A stretch of 64,000 nucleotides of DNA. Origin: Celeribacter sp. PS-C1. GTDB lineage: Bacteria > Pseudomonadota > Alphaproteobacteria > Rhodobacterales > Rhodobacteraceae. Numbering within the stretch: position 1 is the stretch's first letter; each line of letters begins with the position of its first letter. Below, one piece after another: positions 34,531-42,673 of the stretch. The DNA is taken from the NCBI RefSeq assembly GCF_019429625.1, contig NZ_JAHXRW010000003.1, positions 62,001 through 126,000 of the forward strand, in the 5' to 3' direction. The notes under the pieces were generated by a model. That model saw nothing but the letters and a program-made list of their open reading frames with translations. It was not told where the DNA came from and did not search any database. Both the position numbers and the translations under genes were made by a program.

Positions 34531-34602
34531 ATGTCACCTATTTGAAAACGGGCCATGACCGTGAGGCAATCATACGCCGACACGTGATCCCGCCCGCTTA
34601 CT

Positions 34603-34612
34603 TTTGATCAAA
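34603..34612. promoter_or_regulatory. Palindrome TTTGATCAAA upstream of the PCS-like gene
   Basis: A perfect 10-bp palindrome about 73 bp before the PCS-like ATG. The same core is within the 16-bp palindrome at 36827-36842. It is a possible operator; no regulator can be named. Confidence 0.3.
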
Positions 34613-34688
34613 TTTAGAGATTGGCAAGAGAAACCGAACGCGGTGGACCGAGGCGCCGCGACGTTGCCGCGTTTTCAGGCGAAAGACG

Positions 34689-35126
34689 TCACGCCAAGAC
34701 TTCGCCCGCGAGCATGAGCGCGAGAGAATCCTTAGGCAAATTGCCCATCTGTTCAAAATAGCTGACGAAATCATAGCTGTTGTATGCCTCTATGATTTTA
34801 CCGTTCTTTAGTCGGATCATCACTTGCCCGGGAATGTGAATGGGCGACATGTCAGAGGCTTTCTGCGCATGAAGTGTCATCCGCACCCAGACGCGGTCGT
34901 CCATCTCCATCGAGTCTTCGATGCTAAAGCTGACATTTCGAACGACGTGGAGAACGGCGGGAACCAGACTTTGAAAATCTTCGATCTGGGCCGCGAAATC
35001 CGGCATCAACCCACTGGCCAGAGCCTCGCCATCGAAAAACTCGGCCACTGCGTCGAGATCTCCCTCGACCCATACTTTTTCATACCAAGCGGTGAGAATT
35101 TCGAGACCGGTCACGGCGTAATCCAT
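34689..35126 (-). CDS. NTF2/SnoaL-like fold protein
   Basis: A 145 aa protein with the pattern of SnoaL-like polyketide cyclase/ester-cyclase proteins: a helical start MDYAVTGLEILTAWYEKVWVEGDLDAVAEFFD, then four strands (VLHVVRNVSFSIEDSMEMDDRVWVRMTLHA, PIHIPGQVMIRLKNGKIIEAYNSYD). The function is unknown; many such proteins act on small hydrophobic ligands. I start at the ATG at 35126, since the longer frame begins with TTG at 35162 without a ribosome site. It is monocistronic next to the tmRNA gene. Confidence 0.7.
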   Translation of the reverse strand: MDYAVTGLEILTAWYEKVWVEGDLDAVAEFFDGEALASGLMPDFAAQIEDFQSLVPAVLHVVRNVSFSIEDSMEMDDRVWVRMTLHAQKASDMSPIHIPGQVMIRLKNGKIIEAYNSYDFVSYFEQMGNLPKDSLALMLAGEVLA

Positions 35127-35224
35127 CCATTTTGAAGCATTGTTCAAACGGCATACGCCCAAAACCTAAAGAATTGGTTGCCAGCCCCAACTAATTCTTG
35201 TGCCAAACGACTTTTAAAAAGGAG

Positions 35225-35545
35225 GGGGGTAAGTGCAGGATTCTGTTGCCAGGCTCCTGCGGGCCCCGCCTTACGCTGCTAGGCGTAAGGACTTAGATTT
35301 CGATATTTCGCACAGCTTACGCTGCGAGAGCCATCGGAGCTTTGTTGTCGTTTGCAACTAGCTTAAGTGAACCGATAACGGTGGTATCTCACCGAGACAA
35401 AGCAAAACCCCTTTAGACGTCCGTCGATCCTATTTCGTCCCCATGATCCAATCTCTTGCCGATCTCAAACGAAGATCGAAGAGGGGTATTTGGTGGAGAC
35501 GCCGGGTACCGCCCCCGGGTCCGATCCGCTTATTACGAGCGCGTT
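35225..35545 (-). ncRNA. ssrA: tmRNA, circularly permuted two-piece form
   Basis: Transfer-messenger RNA that frees stalled ribosomes and tags their products. The gene is permuted as in alphaproteobacteria. On the minus strand the acceptor piece comes first and ends CGTCTCCACCA at 35491. A 48-nt spacer follows (35490-35443), then the coding piece starting GGGGACG at 35442, which pairs with CGTCTCC to make the acceptor stem. The tag frame at 35355-35317 reads ANDNKAPMALAA, then TAA, typical of Rhodobacteraceae. The T-stem CCGGG/CCCGG is intact. The outer ends (about 35545 and 35225) are estimates from the pairing of the two pieces. Confidence 0.93.
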
Positions 35546-35623
35546 TATGTCCATAGTCGCCGAAGCGACAACACACATGTAAGCGATGGGAAGCCGGGTT
35601 TCAAGAGGTGGTGACATAATGCG

Positions 35624-35650
35624 AAACGCCGCCCCAATGACAGGGCGGCG
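35624..35650 (-). terminator. Probable terminator after the PotD-like gene
   Basis: Minus-strand stem CGCCGCCC/GGGCGGCG with an 8-base loop and only three T residues. It is about 27 bp after the stop codon and before the tmRNA promoter. Confidence 0.65.
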
Positions 35651-35677
35651 ATTACTTTTTTCCGAAATAATATGGCT

Positions 35678-36718
35678 TTAGAAGCCGGCTTTGATCTTCT
35701 CGAACTCTTCGGACTGCTTTTCACGCAGCTCGACAGACATCGGAAGCTGGGCCAGGATCGGCGCGTCGATCGGCTCAAGGCCACCGGCGATAAGTGCTTC
35801 TTCGCCAAGCGTTGCCAGACCTTCGGTGTTGGAGATGCCGTAGCCCGCGTCCATCAGGACAGAGGCGTTCGACGCGTCCAAAAAGCCGTTGATGTAGTCA
35901 TAGGCTTTGTCTTCCGAACCGGGGCCGTCTTTGAGGTTCACATAACCACAGAGCCAGAGCGAGGAGCCTTCGGTCGCTTCGCGTTGGAAGCCAACGGGGA
36001 ACCCTTCATCGACCAACGTCGGATAGGTTTCGTTCCAGGCCCAGGAAATCAACACTTCGCCCGTTGCCATCAGCTGTGCCAACTCCGCCGGGTCGGTCCA
36101 ATAGGTGCGCAGGTTCGGGTGAACTTCGCGCAGCCAAGCGGAGGCCGCTTCGAATTGTTCGTCCGTCGCCGTGGTCCAATCCGTGGTGCCGGTCGCCAGA
36201 TAGGCCAGTGCATAGGCGTCGTCCACGTTGTCCGGCAATGTCATGCGGCCCGCGTATTCCGGATTCTTGAACACTTCGAGAGAGGCGACGGCTTCGGCGG
36301 GCACTTCGTCAGTGTTATAGGCGATGGCTGTCGAGCCGAAATCAGTCGGGATGAAGTAAGCGCTCGCGGCGGCCACGTCAGAGCCCAAGAGGTTGCTGTC
36401 GAGTTTGGAATATTCGGTGATTTTTGCGGTGTCCCACGGCTCGATGATGCCGCTTTCTTCCCATTTTTTCACGGAGCCCGCACAGACGTGGCTGACGTCG
36501 GCTTTAAAGCCGGAGACGAGTTTCTGCAGCGCTTCGTCTTCCTCGCCGAAGAAGGCAAAGGACGGCTGTACGCCATTCTTTTCGGCGTATTTGGTATGGA
36601 AGGCCGGGTCTTCGAAGCCCGAGTAGTCAAACACCAAAAGCTCGGGGTCTTCGGCAAATGCGGCACCCGCGAGAATGCTGAGCGCTGCGCCGCCCAAAAG
36701 GGTTTTCATCATGTTCAT
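35678..36718 (-). CDS. Extracellular solute-binding protein (PotD/spermidine-putrescine type)
   Basis: A 346 aa periplasmic binding protein. The signal peptide MNMMKTLLGGAALSILAGAAFA ends before EDPE. The domain resembles PotD/PotF: ELLVFDYSGFEDP, YFIPTDFGSTAIAYNTDEV, YAGRMTLPDNVDDAYALAYLATG and the C-terminal DYINGFLDASN. Polyamines or related amines are likely ligands. No permease or ATPase gene is close by, so it either serves a transporter elsewhere or is a stand-alone component. The start is an ATG with a GGGAGA site; an ATG two codons in is equally close. Confidence 0.83.
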   Translation of the reverse strand: MNMMKTLLGGAALSILAGAAFAEDPELLVFDYSGFEDPAFHTKYAEKNGVQPSFAFFGEEDEALQKLVSGFKADVSHVCAGSVKKWEESGIIEPWDTAKITEYSKLDSNLLGSDVAAASAYFIPTDFGSTAIAYNTDEVPAEAVASLEVFKNPEYAGRMTLPDNVDDAYALAYLATGTTDWTTATDEQFEAASAWLREVHPNLRTYWTDPAELAQLMATGEVLISWAWNETYPTLVDEGFPVGFQREATEGSSLWLCGYVNLKDGPGSEDKAYDYINGFLDASNASVLMDAGYGISNTEGLATLGEEALIAGGLEPIDAPILAQLPMSVELREKQSEEFEKIKAGF

Positions 36719-36826
36719 GTCATCTCCCTGAAAAATGGACCATGTCTGGAACAAGACGCTATCAGGCGGCTAGGCCTTTGCAAGCAAGATTCCCGTGAGT
36801 TGGGCGGGAAGGGAGGCTAAGTGCCG

Positions 36827-36842
36827 TAATTTGATCAAATTA
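36827..36842. promoter_or_regulatory. Perfect 16-bp palindrome TAATTTGATCAAATTA
   Basis: Lies in the PotD-like/gntR intergenic gap, 109 bp upstream of the PotD-like start. The core TTTGATCAAA recurs at 34603-34612. It is a possible operator for the binding-protein gene; no regulator is recognised. Confidence 0.4.
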
Positions 36843-36876
36843 TAAGCAGGTCTCCGGTCCGGCCGGAATTTAGACC

Positions 36877-37590
36877 TTAGTCCAGGGCCGTGCGCAGCGT
36901 CTGATCCCGCAGATAATCCATCAAAATCTCAAGCCGTGCCCCCACGCGTGCCTCCAAAGCCTCCACCATGGCCTCATGCAGCGAGATCACGGCATCGCGG
37001 TCGCGCTGACGGTAGGTCAGCATGTTCATCAAAGGCTCAATACCTTCGACCGCAGCGGCCAATTGCCAGGACAACACCGGATTGCCCGCCGCATCGACCA
37101 AGGCGCGATGAAACGCCACATCTGAGGCGCAAAACGCCTCGTCCGACAGCTCCGGATCCTTTTGTCGGGCAATCTCTGCACGCATTTTGTCGAGATGATG
37201 GTCTCGTCGGTGCTTGGCCGCGAGACGCACGCAGCCGCGCTCCAAGGCAAACCGCGCTTCGCAGGCGGTGGTGATGTCGACGTTATTTAGGGTGATAAGC
37301 AGCGTGGCACTGGAGGCCATCTGCGCATAGGCGTCCTCAAAGGACTGTTGATTGACAAAAGCACCACCAGTCGCGCCACGTTTCGTGCGGATCAGACTTT
37401 GCGCCGCCAACCGTTTCAACGCCTCACGCACGGTCGCCCGAGACACTCCGTGCGCCTCGGAAAGCTCCGACTCAGAGGGGAGGCGATCACCGGCCACCAA
37501 AGCGCCGCTCAGGATGTCCTGGCGAATGCGCTCCGCGATTGCGGCGGACAAATCTTTTTGTTTTTCTGGTTTTGGTAAATTGTCAGACAT
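36877..37590 (-). CDS. FadR-subfamily GntR transcriptional regulator
   Basis: A 237 aa regulator. The N-terminal winged helix (about 15-80) has IAERIRQDILSGALVAGDRLPSESELSEAHGVSRATVREALKRL. The C-terminal FCD domain is all helical and carries the metal/ligand-binding Asp and His residues (CASDVAFHRALVDAAGN; SLHEAMVEAL). The gene is divergent from acuI and its own start codon is covered by one of two 14-bp repeats (37579-37592, 37611-37624). It most likely represses itself and acuI; the effector might be an acyl-CoA or its acid. Confidence 0.9.
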   Translation of the reverse strand: MSDNLPKPEKQKDLSAAIAERIRQDILSGALVAGDRLPSESELSEAHGVSRATVREALKRLAAQSLIRTKRGATGGAFVNQQSFEDAYAQMASSATLLITLNNVDITTACEARFALERGCVRLAAKHRRDHHLDKMRAEIARQKDPELSDEAFCASDVAFHRALVDAAGNPVLSWQLAAAVEGIEPLMNMLTYRQRDRDAVISLHEAMVEALEARVGARLEILMDYLRDQTLRTALD

Positions 37591-37592
37591 TT
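37579..37592. promoter_or_regulatory. GntR operator copy 1
   Basis: ATTGTCAGACATTT, with the palindromic core TGTC-A-GACA, in the T-GT-N3-AC-A style of FadR-type sites. It covers the start codon of the GntR gene. Confidence 0.65.
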
Positions 37593-37610
37593 GACTTGCC
37601 AGTGGGATTA

Positions 37611-37624
37611 ATTGTCTGACATTT
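37611..37624. promoter_or_regulatory. GntR operator copy 2
   Basis: ATTGTCTGACATTT, 13 of 14 bases identical to copy 1 and exactly 32 bp (three helical turns) away. It lies 45 bp before the acuI ATG. Confidence 0.65.
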
Positions 37625-37668
37625 ATGTAGGAGACTTGAGAGAAGTGCAAGATTGTAAGGAGGACCCA

Positions 37669-38658
37669 ATGCGCGCCCTGATCATGGAACAGAATGATGA
37701 AGGTCTGGCCACACCGCAGATCAAGGAGATTTCCGAGGACGATTTGCCTGAGGGCGACGTCTTGGTGCGGGTCGAGTATTCCACGTTGAACTACAAAGAC
37801 GGGCTCTGCCTCTCGCCGAAGGGCGGCGGTTTGGTCCGCAAGTATCCCCATGTGCCCGGAATCGACTTTTCGGGGACTGTGGAAGCATCCGAGAGCGCAG
37901 ATTTCAAGCCGGGCGACAAGGTGGTGCTCACCGGTTGGCGTGTGGGCGAGGTGCATTGGGGCGGCTATGCCGAGAAGGCCCGCGTCAAATCCGATTGGCT
38001 GGTGCCGCTGCCCGAAGGTCTGACGACGCGACAGGCGATGGCCGTCGGCACGGCGGGATTCACGGCGATGCTCGCGGTGATGGCCTTGGAGGACCACGGG
38101 TTGTCGCCTGAAAAAGGTCCGGTGCTGGTCACAGGTGCCTCTGGCGGTGTTGGGTCCGTTGCCACGGCCATTCTGGCGCATCTGGGTTATGAGGTCGCCG
38201 CCGTCACCGGTCGCCCTGAGGGCGCCGACTATCTGAAATCTCTCGGGGCTACACAGATCGTGGCACGCGAAGACATCAGCGAGACCGTCAAGCGCCCGCT
38301 TGAGTCCGAATCCTGGGCTGGTTGTATTGACGCTGTTGGCGGATCAATGTTGGCACGGGTGTTGGGACAGATGAAATACGGCGGCTCTGTTGCTGCCATC
38401 GGGCTCGCGGGCGGCGCGGATTTGCCCGCTTCTGTGATCCCGTTCTTGCTACGTGGTGTGAACCTTCTGGGCATCGATTCCGTGATGCAGCCGAAAGAGA
38501 ACCGTATCCGCTGTTGGAACCGGATCGCCTCCGACCTGCCGATGGAGAAACTCGAAGAGATGGTGCAACCCGCCACGCTCGACAACTTGCCCGCGCTTGG
38601 GGCGGCAATCCTCAAAGGCGGCGTGAAAGGCCGTGTCGTGGTGGACCTCTCCGCATAA
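37669..38658 (+). CDS. acuI: Acrylyl-CoA reductase AcuI (YhdH family)
   Basis: NADPH-dependent reduction of acryloyl-CoA to propionyl-CoA, a step in DMSP breakdown and in 3-hydroxypropionate assimilation. It is 329 aa. It is a zinc-free medium-chain dehydrogenase/reductase with the YhdH signature (STLNYKDGLCLSPKGGGLVRKYPHVPGIDFSGTVE), nucleotide-binding VTGASGGVGSVA (about 150) and the PSVIPFLLRGVNLLGIDSV-like stretch near 255. The ATG at 37669 has an AAGGAGGA site. No dmdA or other DMSP gene lies beside it in this window. Confidence 0.93.
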   Translation: MRALIMEQNDEGLATPQIKEISEDDLPEGDVLVRVEYSTLNYKDGLCLSPKGGGLVRKYPHVPGIDFSGTVEASESADFKPGDKVVLTGWRVGEVHWGGYAEKARVKSDWLVPLPEGLTTRQAMAVGTAGFTAMLAVMALEDHGLSPEKGPVLVTGASGGVGSVATAILAHLGYEVAAVTGRPEGADYLKSLGATQIVAREDISETVKRPLESESWAGCIDAVGGSMLARVLGQMKYGGSVAAIGLAGGADLPASVIPFLLRGVNLLGIDSVMQPKENRIRCWNRIASDLPMEKLEEMVQPATLDNLPALGAAILKGGVKGRVVVDLSA

Positions 38659-38675
38659 CCGCAGGCGACACCATC

Positions 38676-38715
38676 AAAAAACGCGCTCTTCTTACTCTTC
38701 TCAAGGGCGCGTTTT
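38676..38715 (+). terminator. Terminator between acuI and the TauE/SafE gene
   Basis: Stem AAAACGCGC (38678-38686) with GCGCGTTTT (38707-38715), a long 20-base loop and four T residues in the stem. It lies 20 bp before the next start codon. Confidence 0.6.
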
Positions 38716-38734
38716 GCCGTTAACGCTTTGCGTC

Positions 38735-39556
38735 ATGGATATTTCGACACTTCTTCCCTTCGCCGCCCTGATCGCCGTAATTGGCGCTTTCGCGGGCATT
38801 CTGGCCGGTCTTTTGGGCGTGGGCGGCGGGATCGTCCTCGTTCCCGCTTTCTATTACGCCTTCGCAGGGCTGGGATACGACAGCCCGCAGCTTATGCAAA
38901 TATGCCTCGCGACTTCTTTGGCGACGATCATCGTGACCTCGATCCGCTCGGTGTCCTCGCACCACAAAAAAGGCGCTGTGGAATGGTCAATTCTGAAGAG
39001 CTTCGCCCCCGGCATCGTTGTGGGGGCCGTGATCGGTGTGCTCGTCGCCTCCAGTCTGCGGTCGACAACGCTTCAAATGATATTTGGTCTCATCGGTATT
39101 TTCATCGGCCTTTACATGGCCTTCGGCAATTCCGCATGGCGCCTCGGCTCTGAAATGCCCAAGGGCCTCATGCGCGCCGTCGTTTCGCCGCTCATCGGTT
39201 TTCTCTCGGTGCTGATGGGCATCGGCGGCGGCTCCTTCGGGGTGCCGACGATGACGCTTTACGGCGTGCCGATCCACCGCGCGGTCGCGACCGCTGCAGG
39301 CTTTGGCGCCATCATTGCGATCCCCTCAGTGATCGGGTTTCTCTTTGTAAACCTGCCTTCGGACGTGACGCCGCCCTTCACGGTGGGCGCGGTCAACATC
39401 GCGGCCTTTTTGCTGGTGATCTGTATGACTCTCGTTACTGCGCCTTTGGGGGCAAAGATCGCCCATGCGATGGACCCGAAACCCCTCAAACGCGTGTTTG
39501 GCGGCTTTCTGATCCTCGTCGCGCTCAACATGCTGCGCAAGGCACTGATGGGCTAA
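38735..39556 (+). CDS. TauE/SafE (TSUP) family membrane permease
   Basis: A 273 aa protein with 8 predicted helices. The two TSUP repeat motifs are GILAGLLGVGGGIVLVPAFYY (about residues 18-38) and GFLSVLMGIGGGSFGVPTMTLYG (about 155-180). Family members export sulfite, sulfoacetate or other small sulfonates or carboxylates. The substrate cannot be assigned. The ATG at 38735 was chosen; upstream in-frame codons overlap the acuI terminator. Confidence 0.88.
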   Translation: MDISTLLPFAALIAVIGAFAGILAGLLGVGGGIVLVPAFYYAFAGLGYDSPQLMQICLATSLATIIVTSIRSVSSHHKKGAVEWSILKSFAPGIVVGAVIGVLVASSLRSTTLQMIFGLIGIFIGLYMAFGNSAWRLGSEMPKGLMRAVVSPLIGFLSVLMGIGGGSFGVPTMTLYGVPIHRAVATAAGFGAIIAIPSVIGFLFVNLPSDVTPPFTVGAVNIAAFLLVICMTLVTAPLGAKIAHAMDPKPLKRVFGGFLILVALNMLRKALMG

Positions 39557-39564
39557 GAAGGCTT

Positions 39565-39615
39565 GAGTATTTGAGGCTGCAATGAAGAGGGTTTTCATGG
39601 CAGCCTCAAATACTC
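39565..39615. terminator. Long hairpin between convergent genes (bidirectional terminator candidate)
   Basis: Perfect 16-bp arms GAGTATTTGAGGCTGC (39565-39580) and GCAGCCTCAAATACTC (39600-39615), extended by a near-complementary five bases. It fills the 57-bp gap between two convergent genes and reaches into the DUF1289 stop codon. There is no clean T-run, so termination would depend on the large stem or on Rho. Confidence 0.6.
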
Positions 39616-39817
39616 ACTTCTGACGTTTGAGTTGTTCCGAGCGCTGCGGCAGTTCGTCCATGACCGCACGGCGCGCCTCCGGTGTCATCCGCGACCAAGC
39701 CGCGATTTCGTCAATCGAACGGGCACACCCCAAACAGAGCCGTGTGTCCGGGTCGATTTTACAGACATTGGTGCAGGGGCTTTCGATCTTGGCACCTGAT
39801 GTGGCCGTGGCCATCAT
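39614..39817 (-). CDS. DUF1289 family small cysteine protein
   Basis: A 67 aa protein with the DUF1289 pattern [29 protein letters not shown] (four cysteines, C-x3-C-x8-C-x2-C), likely a metal or Fe-S ligand set. The function is unknown. Its ATG overlaps the ruvX stop by 4 bp, so the two are translationally coupled. A second ATG one codon in is an equal start candidate. Confidence 0.88.
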   Translation of the reverse strand: MMATATSGAKIESPCTNVCKIDPDTRLCLGCARSIDEIAAWSRMTPEARRAVMDELPQRSEQLKRQK

Positions 39818-40287
39818 AGGTTCCTCAAGCGATCCAGGGCCCCTTGCAGGATCACGCCTGCGGCGACTTGATCGATCTTGTCGGCACGTTTGGCGCGCGA
39901 CATGTCAGCCTCAAGCATGGCGCGGTCGGCGGCCACGGAGGACAGGCGTTCGTCCCAGAATGTGATCGGCAGTTCGGTGAGCTGGCCGAGATTGCGGGCG
40001 AATGCGCGGGTTTTCTGACAGCGCGGACCCTCGGAGCCATCCATGTTGCGAGGCAGGCCCAAGACGATTCCAGAGACCTCACGCGCGTTCAGAAGTTTCA
40101 GCAAAGCCTCAGCGTCTAGGGTGAATTTCTTGCGCCGGATTGTCTCCGTCGGGGTAGCGACCGAGCGCAGCCGGTCGGAGATCGCGACGCCAATGGTTTT
40201 GTCGCCAAAATCCAGCCCGGCGAGCGCACTCATCGGCGGCAGGGTGGCGGCGAATTCCGCAATGTCATCGGTGATCAAAGCGCTCAT
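39814..40287 (-). CDS. ruvX: Holliday junction resolvase-like RuvX (YqgF)
   Basis: RNase H-fold protein of 157 aa that acts in 16S rRNA 5'-end maturation or on four-way junctions. [18 protein letters not shown] (about residues 24-41) holds the first catalytic Asp. [13 protein letters not shown] and FWDERLSS follow, with a late Asp in [16 protein letters not shown]. The ATG at 40287 has a GGACAG site. Confidence 0.92.
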   Translation of the reverse strand: MSALITDDIAEFAATLPPMSALAGLDFGDKTIGVAISDRLRSVATPTETIRRKKFTLDAEALLKLLNAREVSGIVLGLPRNMDGSEGPRCQKTRAFARNLGQLTELPITFWDERLSSVAADRAMLEADMSRAKRADKIDQVAAGVILQGALDRLRNL

Positions 40288-40297
40288 TTCTCTGTCC

Positions 40298-41533
40298 TTA
40301 TTCCACAAGCCCGGCACGTTCGGCGCCCTGACGGATCACCGCCAGCGCCTCGGGCGAGGGGCCAAAGATCACCTGTGCTTCGTTCCAGATCGCCCGCGCG
40401 CGCTCAGTGTCGCCCAGCATGGCAAGCGATGAAATCAGGCGGGACCATTCCTCGGGTGAGCCGCCTTCGTTGGCAAGGCGCGCGGAAAGGCCCTCGACCA
40501 TACCCCGGATCATGTCTTGGCGTTCTTCCGGCGTCATGTCGGCGGTGGCGTCGATATCCTCTTGGGTCGGACCGCGCAAGCCACCCGCCATCGGAGCGGG
40601 CGGCAGTGTGTAGCGCACACCTGCGGCTTGTGCGACGGCTTCGATCTGGGCCCGGATCGGCGGCACCCAAGGGTCGTCCGGCGCGGAGGAGTTCAAGAGC
40701 GGGCGCCAGAGTTTGAAGGTCATATCAGGGCGGCCGTTTTGTGCAAACATCATGCCGGAATAGTAGATCGCCGTGCCGTTCTGCGGATCGCGGCTCAGGG
40801 CTTTGGACAGGGCTTCCTCGGCCTCGGGCGAAACATAGCCGCCGGCGGCAAGGATCATCATATCGGCGAGATCGGCGTAATCGTCAGCGGTCGCACCCGC
40901 GCCCTTGATGCGGATCACCTCTTGCTGGGCGGCATAGGCGCGGTCGTAATTGCCGATCACTGCCTCGTTGCGGGCCAAAAGGACATGGCCCTGTAGATCG
41001 TCCGGACGGGTTTCAAGTGCCGTGCGCAGCTGGCCCACGAGCGTCAGAAGGCGCTCGTCAGGCGTCTGGATGGGCGGCGAGGAGGGGCGTGTCTGTTCAA
41101 TCTCGGCCTGAGACGGGCGGGTGGCGCGAACCTCTTCGGCCAAGGCAAGGCGGTGCGACAGTGGCAGATCCTCATACCCCGGCGCGCCGAGGTCGCGATA
41201 GAGCCAGATCCCGCTGCCGATGACGCTAAGGCCCAGCGCCACGGCCAGCCACATCGGCGTGGAAGAGGTTGTTTTCGCTTTGGTGCCTCGCGCCTTGTCG
41301 GCCTCGAGCAGGCGGCGGGAGACCTCGACACGAGCGCGTTTGGCGTCTTCTTCGGAGATCACGCCCCGAGCGGCATCGCGGTCGACTTCTTTGAGCTGGT
41401 CGCGGTAGACCTTCATCTCGATCTCCGCCGCAGAGGCGCTGTCAGCCCCGATCCCGCGCGCTTTGCGCAGGGCCAGCGCCAGAGGGGCGGCGGACAGGAT
41501 TGCGATGGCAGTGGCGATGATCCAAAAGGTCAT
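40298..41533 (-). CDS. ccmI: c-type cytochrome biogenesis protein CcmI
   Basis: Apocytochrome c chaperone that hands apoproteins to the CcmFH haem ligase. The 411 aa protein has two N-terminal helices (about 1-22 and 95-115) separated by a cytoplasmic loop with the leucine-zipper-like [40 protein letters not shown]. The periplasmic part (about 125-410) is made of TPR repeats. The ATG at 41533 starts [13 protein letters not shown]. The genes ruvX-DUF1289 follow it on the same strand. Confidence 0.93.
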   Translation of the reverse strand: MTFWIIATAIAILSAAPLALALRKARGIGADSASAAEIEMKVYRDQLKEVDRDAARGVISEEDAKRARVEVSRRLLEADKARGTKAKTTSSTPMWLAVALGLSVIGSGIWLYRDLGAPGYEDLPLSHRLALAEEVRATRPSQAEIEQTRPSSPPIQTPDERLLTLVGQLRTALETRPDDLQGHVLLARNEAVIGNYDRAYAAQQEVIRIKGAGATADDYADLADMMILAAGGYVSPEAEEALSKALSRDPQNGTAIYYSGMMFAQNGRPDMTFKLWRPLLNSSAPDDPWVPPIRAQIEAVAQAAGVRYTLPPAPMAGGLRGPTQEDIDATADMTPEERQDMIRGMVEGLSARLANEGGSPEEWSRLISSLAMLGDTERARAIWNEAQVIFGPSPEALAVIRQGAERAGLVE

Positions 41534-41726
41534 GTCAGGGTCCGTCAAAGAAATTTTCCGTTGCGAAGGTGTATCCGGCGGCGGGGCTTTGCGAAACCCC
41601 CTATGACGCGGGTGTGACCGAATGGCTCGAAGCGAGACCTCGACGCTCTCGGAACCAATAGGGGGGCCAGGCGTTGTTCCTTCAATCGTCCGCGATATGC
41701 GGAGACACGAAATGAAGGAGACAGAG

Positions 41727-41891
41727 ATGTCGAGCCATAACGAAACGAAATCTGGTGGCAATGTGGGGCTTGGGGTTCTTGTGGGGGCCTTGATCGTGAT
41801 TGTGGCCGGGCTTGCGGCCTATATTTTCACTGGCGGCGATATTCCCGCCGTGGGCGATGAACCCGAGATTCAGATCGATCTGCCGGATTAA
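41727..41891 (+). CDS. Small single-pass membrane protein
   Basis: A 54 aa peptide: a polar start, one membrane helix (VGLGVLVGALIVIVAGLAAYIF, about 13-34) and a short acidic tail EPEIQIDLPD. No family is recognised. The ATG at 41727 has GGAG 6 bp upstream and is preferred over the ATG at 41712. A hairpin with a short T-run (41948-41970) closes it. It is oriented away from ccmI and towards sodB. Confidence 0.7.
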   Translation: MSSHNETKSGGNVGLGVLVGALIVIVAGLAAYIFTGGDIPAVGDEPEIQIDLPD

Positions 41892-41947
41892 GGTGTGACA
41901 GGTGGTTCGGATGCGGGGCATACTAGACGCGTGCACTAGGATAGCGG

Positions 41948-41970
41948 CGAACACCCGCTGTTCGGCTTTT
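41948..41970 (+). terminator. Terminator after the small membrane protein gene
   Basis: Stem CGAACA/TGTTCG with a 5-base loop, then GCTTTTC. It is 56 bp after the stop codon. Confidence 0.6.
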
Positions 41971-42069
41971 CTGGAACGATTCCAGTGTTTCGCCCTTGAC
42001 CCGAGCCCGCCATCGGATCACCTATAACCCGGACCTGAAACGCATCACTGCTGACCAATGGAGGCCCCA

Positions 42070-42669
42070 ATGGCTTTTGAACTTCCCGATCTTCCCTATG
42101 CTCACGACGCTCTCGCCGATCTCGGCATGTCCAAGGAGACGCTTGAGTATCACCACGACCTGCACCACAACGCCTATGTGACGACCGGCAACACGCTGAT
42201 CGCGGGCACCGAGTGGGAAGGCAAATCGGTCGAAGAGATCATCAAAGGCACCTACGACGCCAATGCTGTCGCGCAATCCGGCATCTTCAACAACGCGTCC
42301 CAACACTGGAACCACACCCAATTCTGGGAAATGATGGGCCCGGGCGAAAAAGCCATGCCGAGCGAGCTTGAGAAAGCCCTCGTCGAGTCCTTCGGCTCCG
42401 TCGAAGAGTTCAAGAAACAATTCGCCGCTGCTGGCGCTGGTCAGTTCGGCTCCGGCTGGGCTTGGCTCGTGAAAGACACCGATGGTGGTCTCAAAGTGAC
42501 CAAGACCGAAAACGGCGTGAACCCGCTCTGCTTCGGCCAAACCGCGCTGCTGGGTTGTGACGTGTGGGAACATTCCTACTACATCGACTTCCGCAACAAG
42601 CGTCCGGTCTACCTGTCGAACTTCCTCGACAAGCTGGTGAACTGGGAAAACGTCGCATCGCGCATGTGA
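42070..42669 (+). CDS. sodB: Superoxide dismutase [Fe]
   Basis: Dismutates superoxide. The 199 aa protein starts MAFELPDLPYAHDALADLGMSKETLEYHHDLHHNAYV. The metal ligands are His27, His about 79 (QHWNHTQFW), Asp and His in DVWEHSYYIDF (about 161-165). The outer-sphere Gln comes from the N-terminal half (ASQHWNH), as in iron enzymes. A GGAGG site precedes the ATG. It is followed at 4 bp by a phosphoesterase gene. Confidence 0.96.
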   Translation: MAFELPDLPYAHDALADLGMSKETLEYHHDLHHNAYVTTGNTLIAGTEWEGKSVEEIIKGTYDANAVAQSGIFNNASQHWNHTQFWEMMGPGEKAMPSELEKALVESFGSVEEFKKQFAAAGAGQFGSGWAWLVKDTDGGLKVTKTENGVNPLCFGQTALLGCDVWEHSYYIDFRNKRPVYLSNFLDKLVNWENVASRM

Positions 42670-42673
42670 TCCG

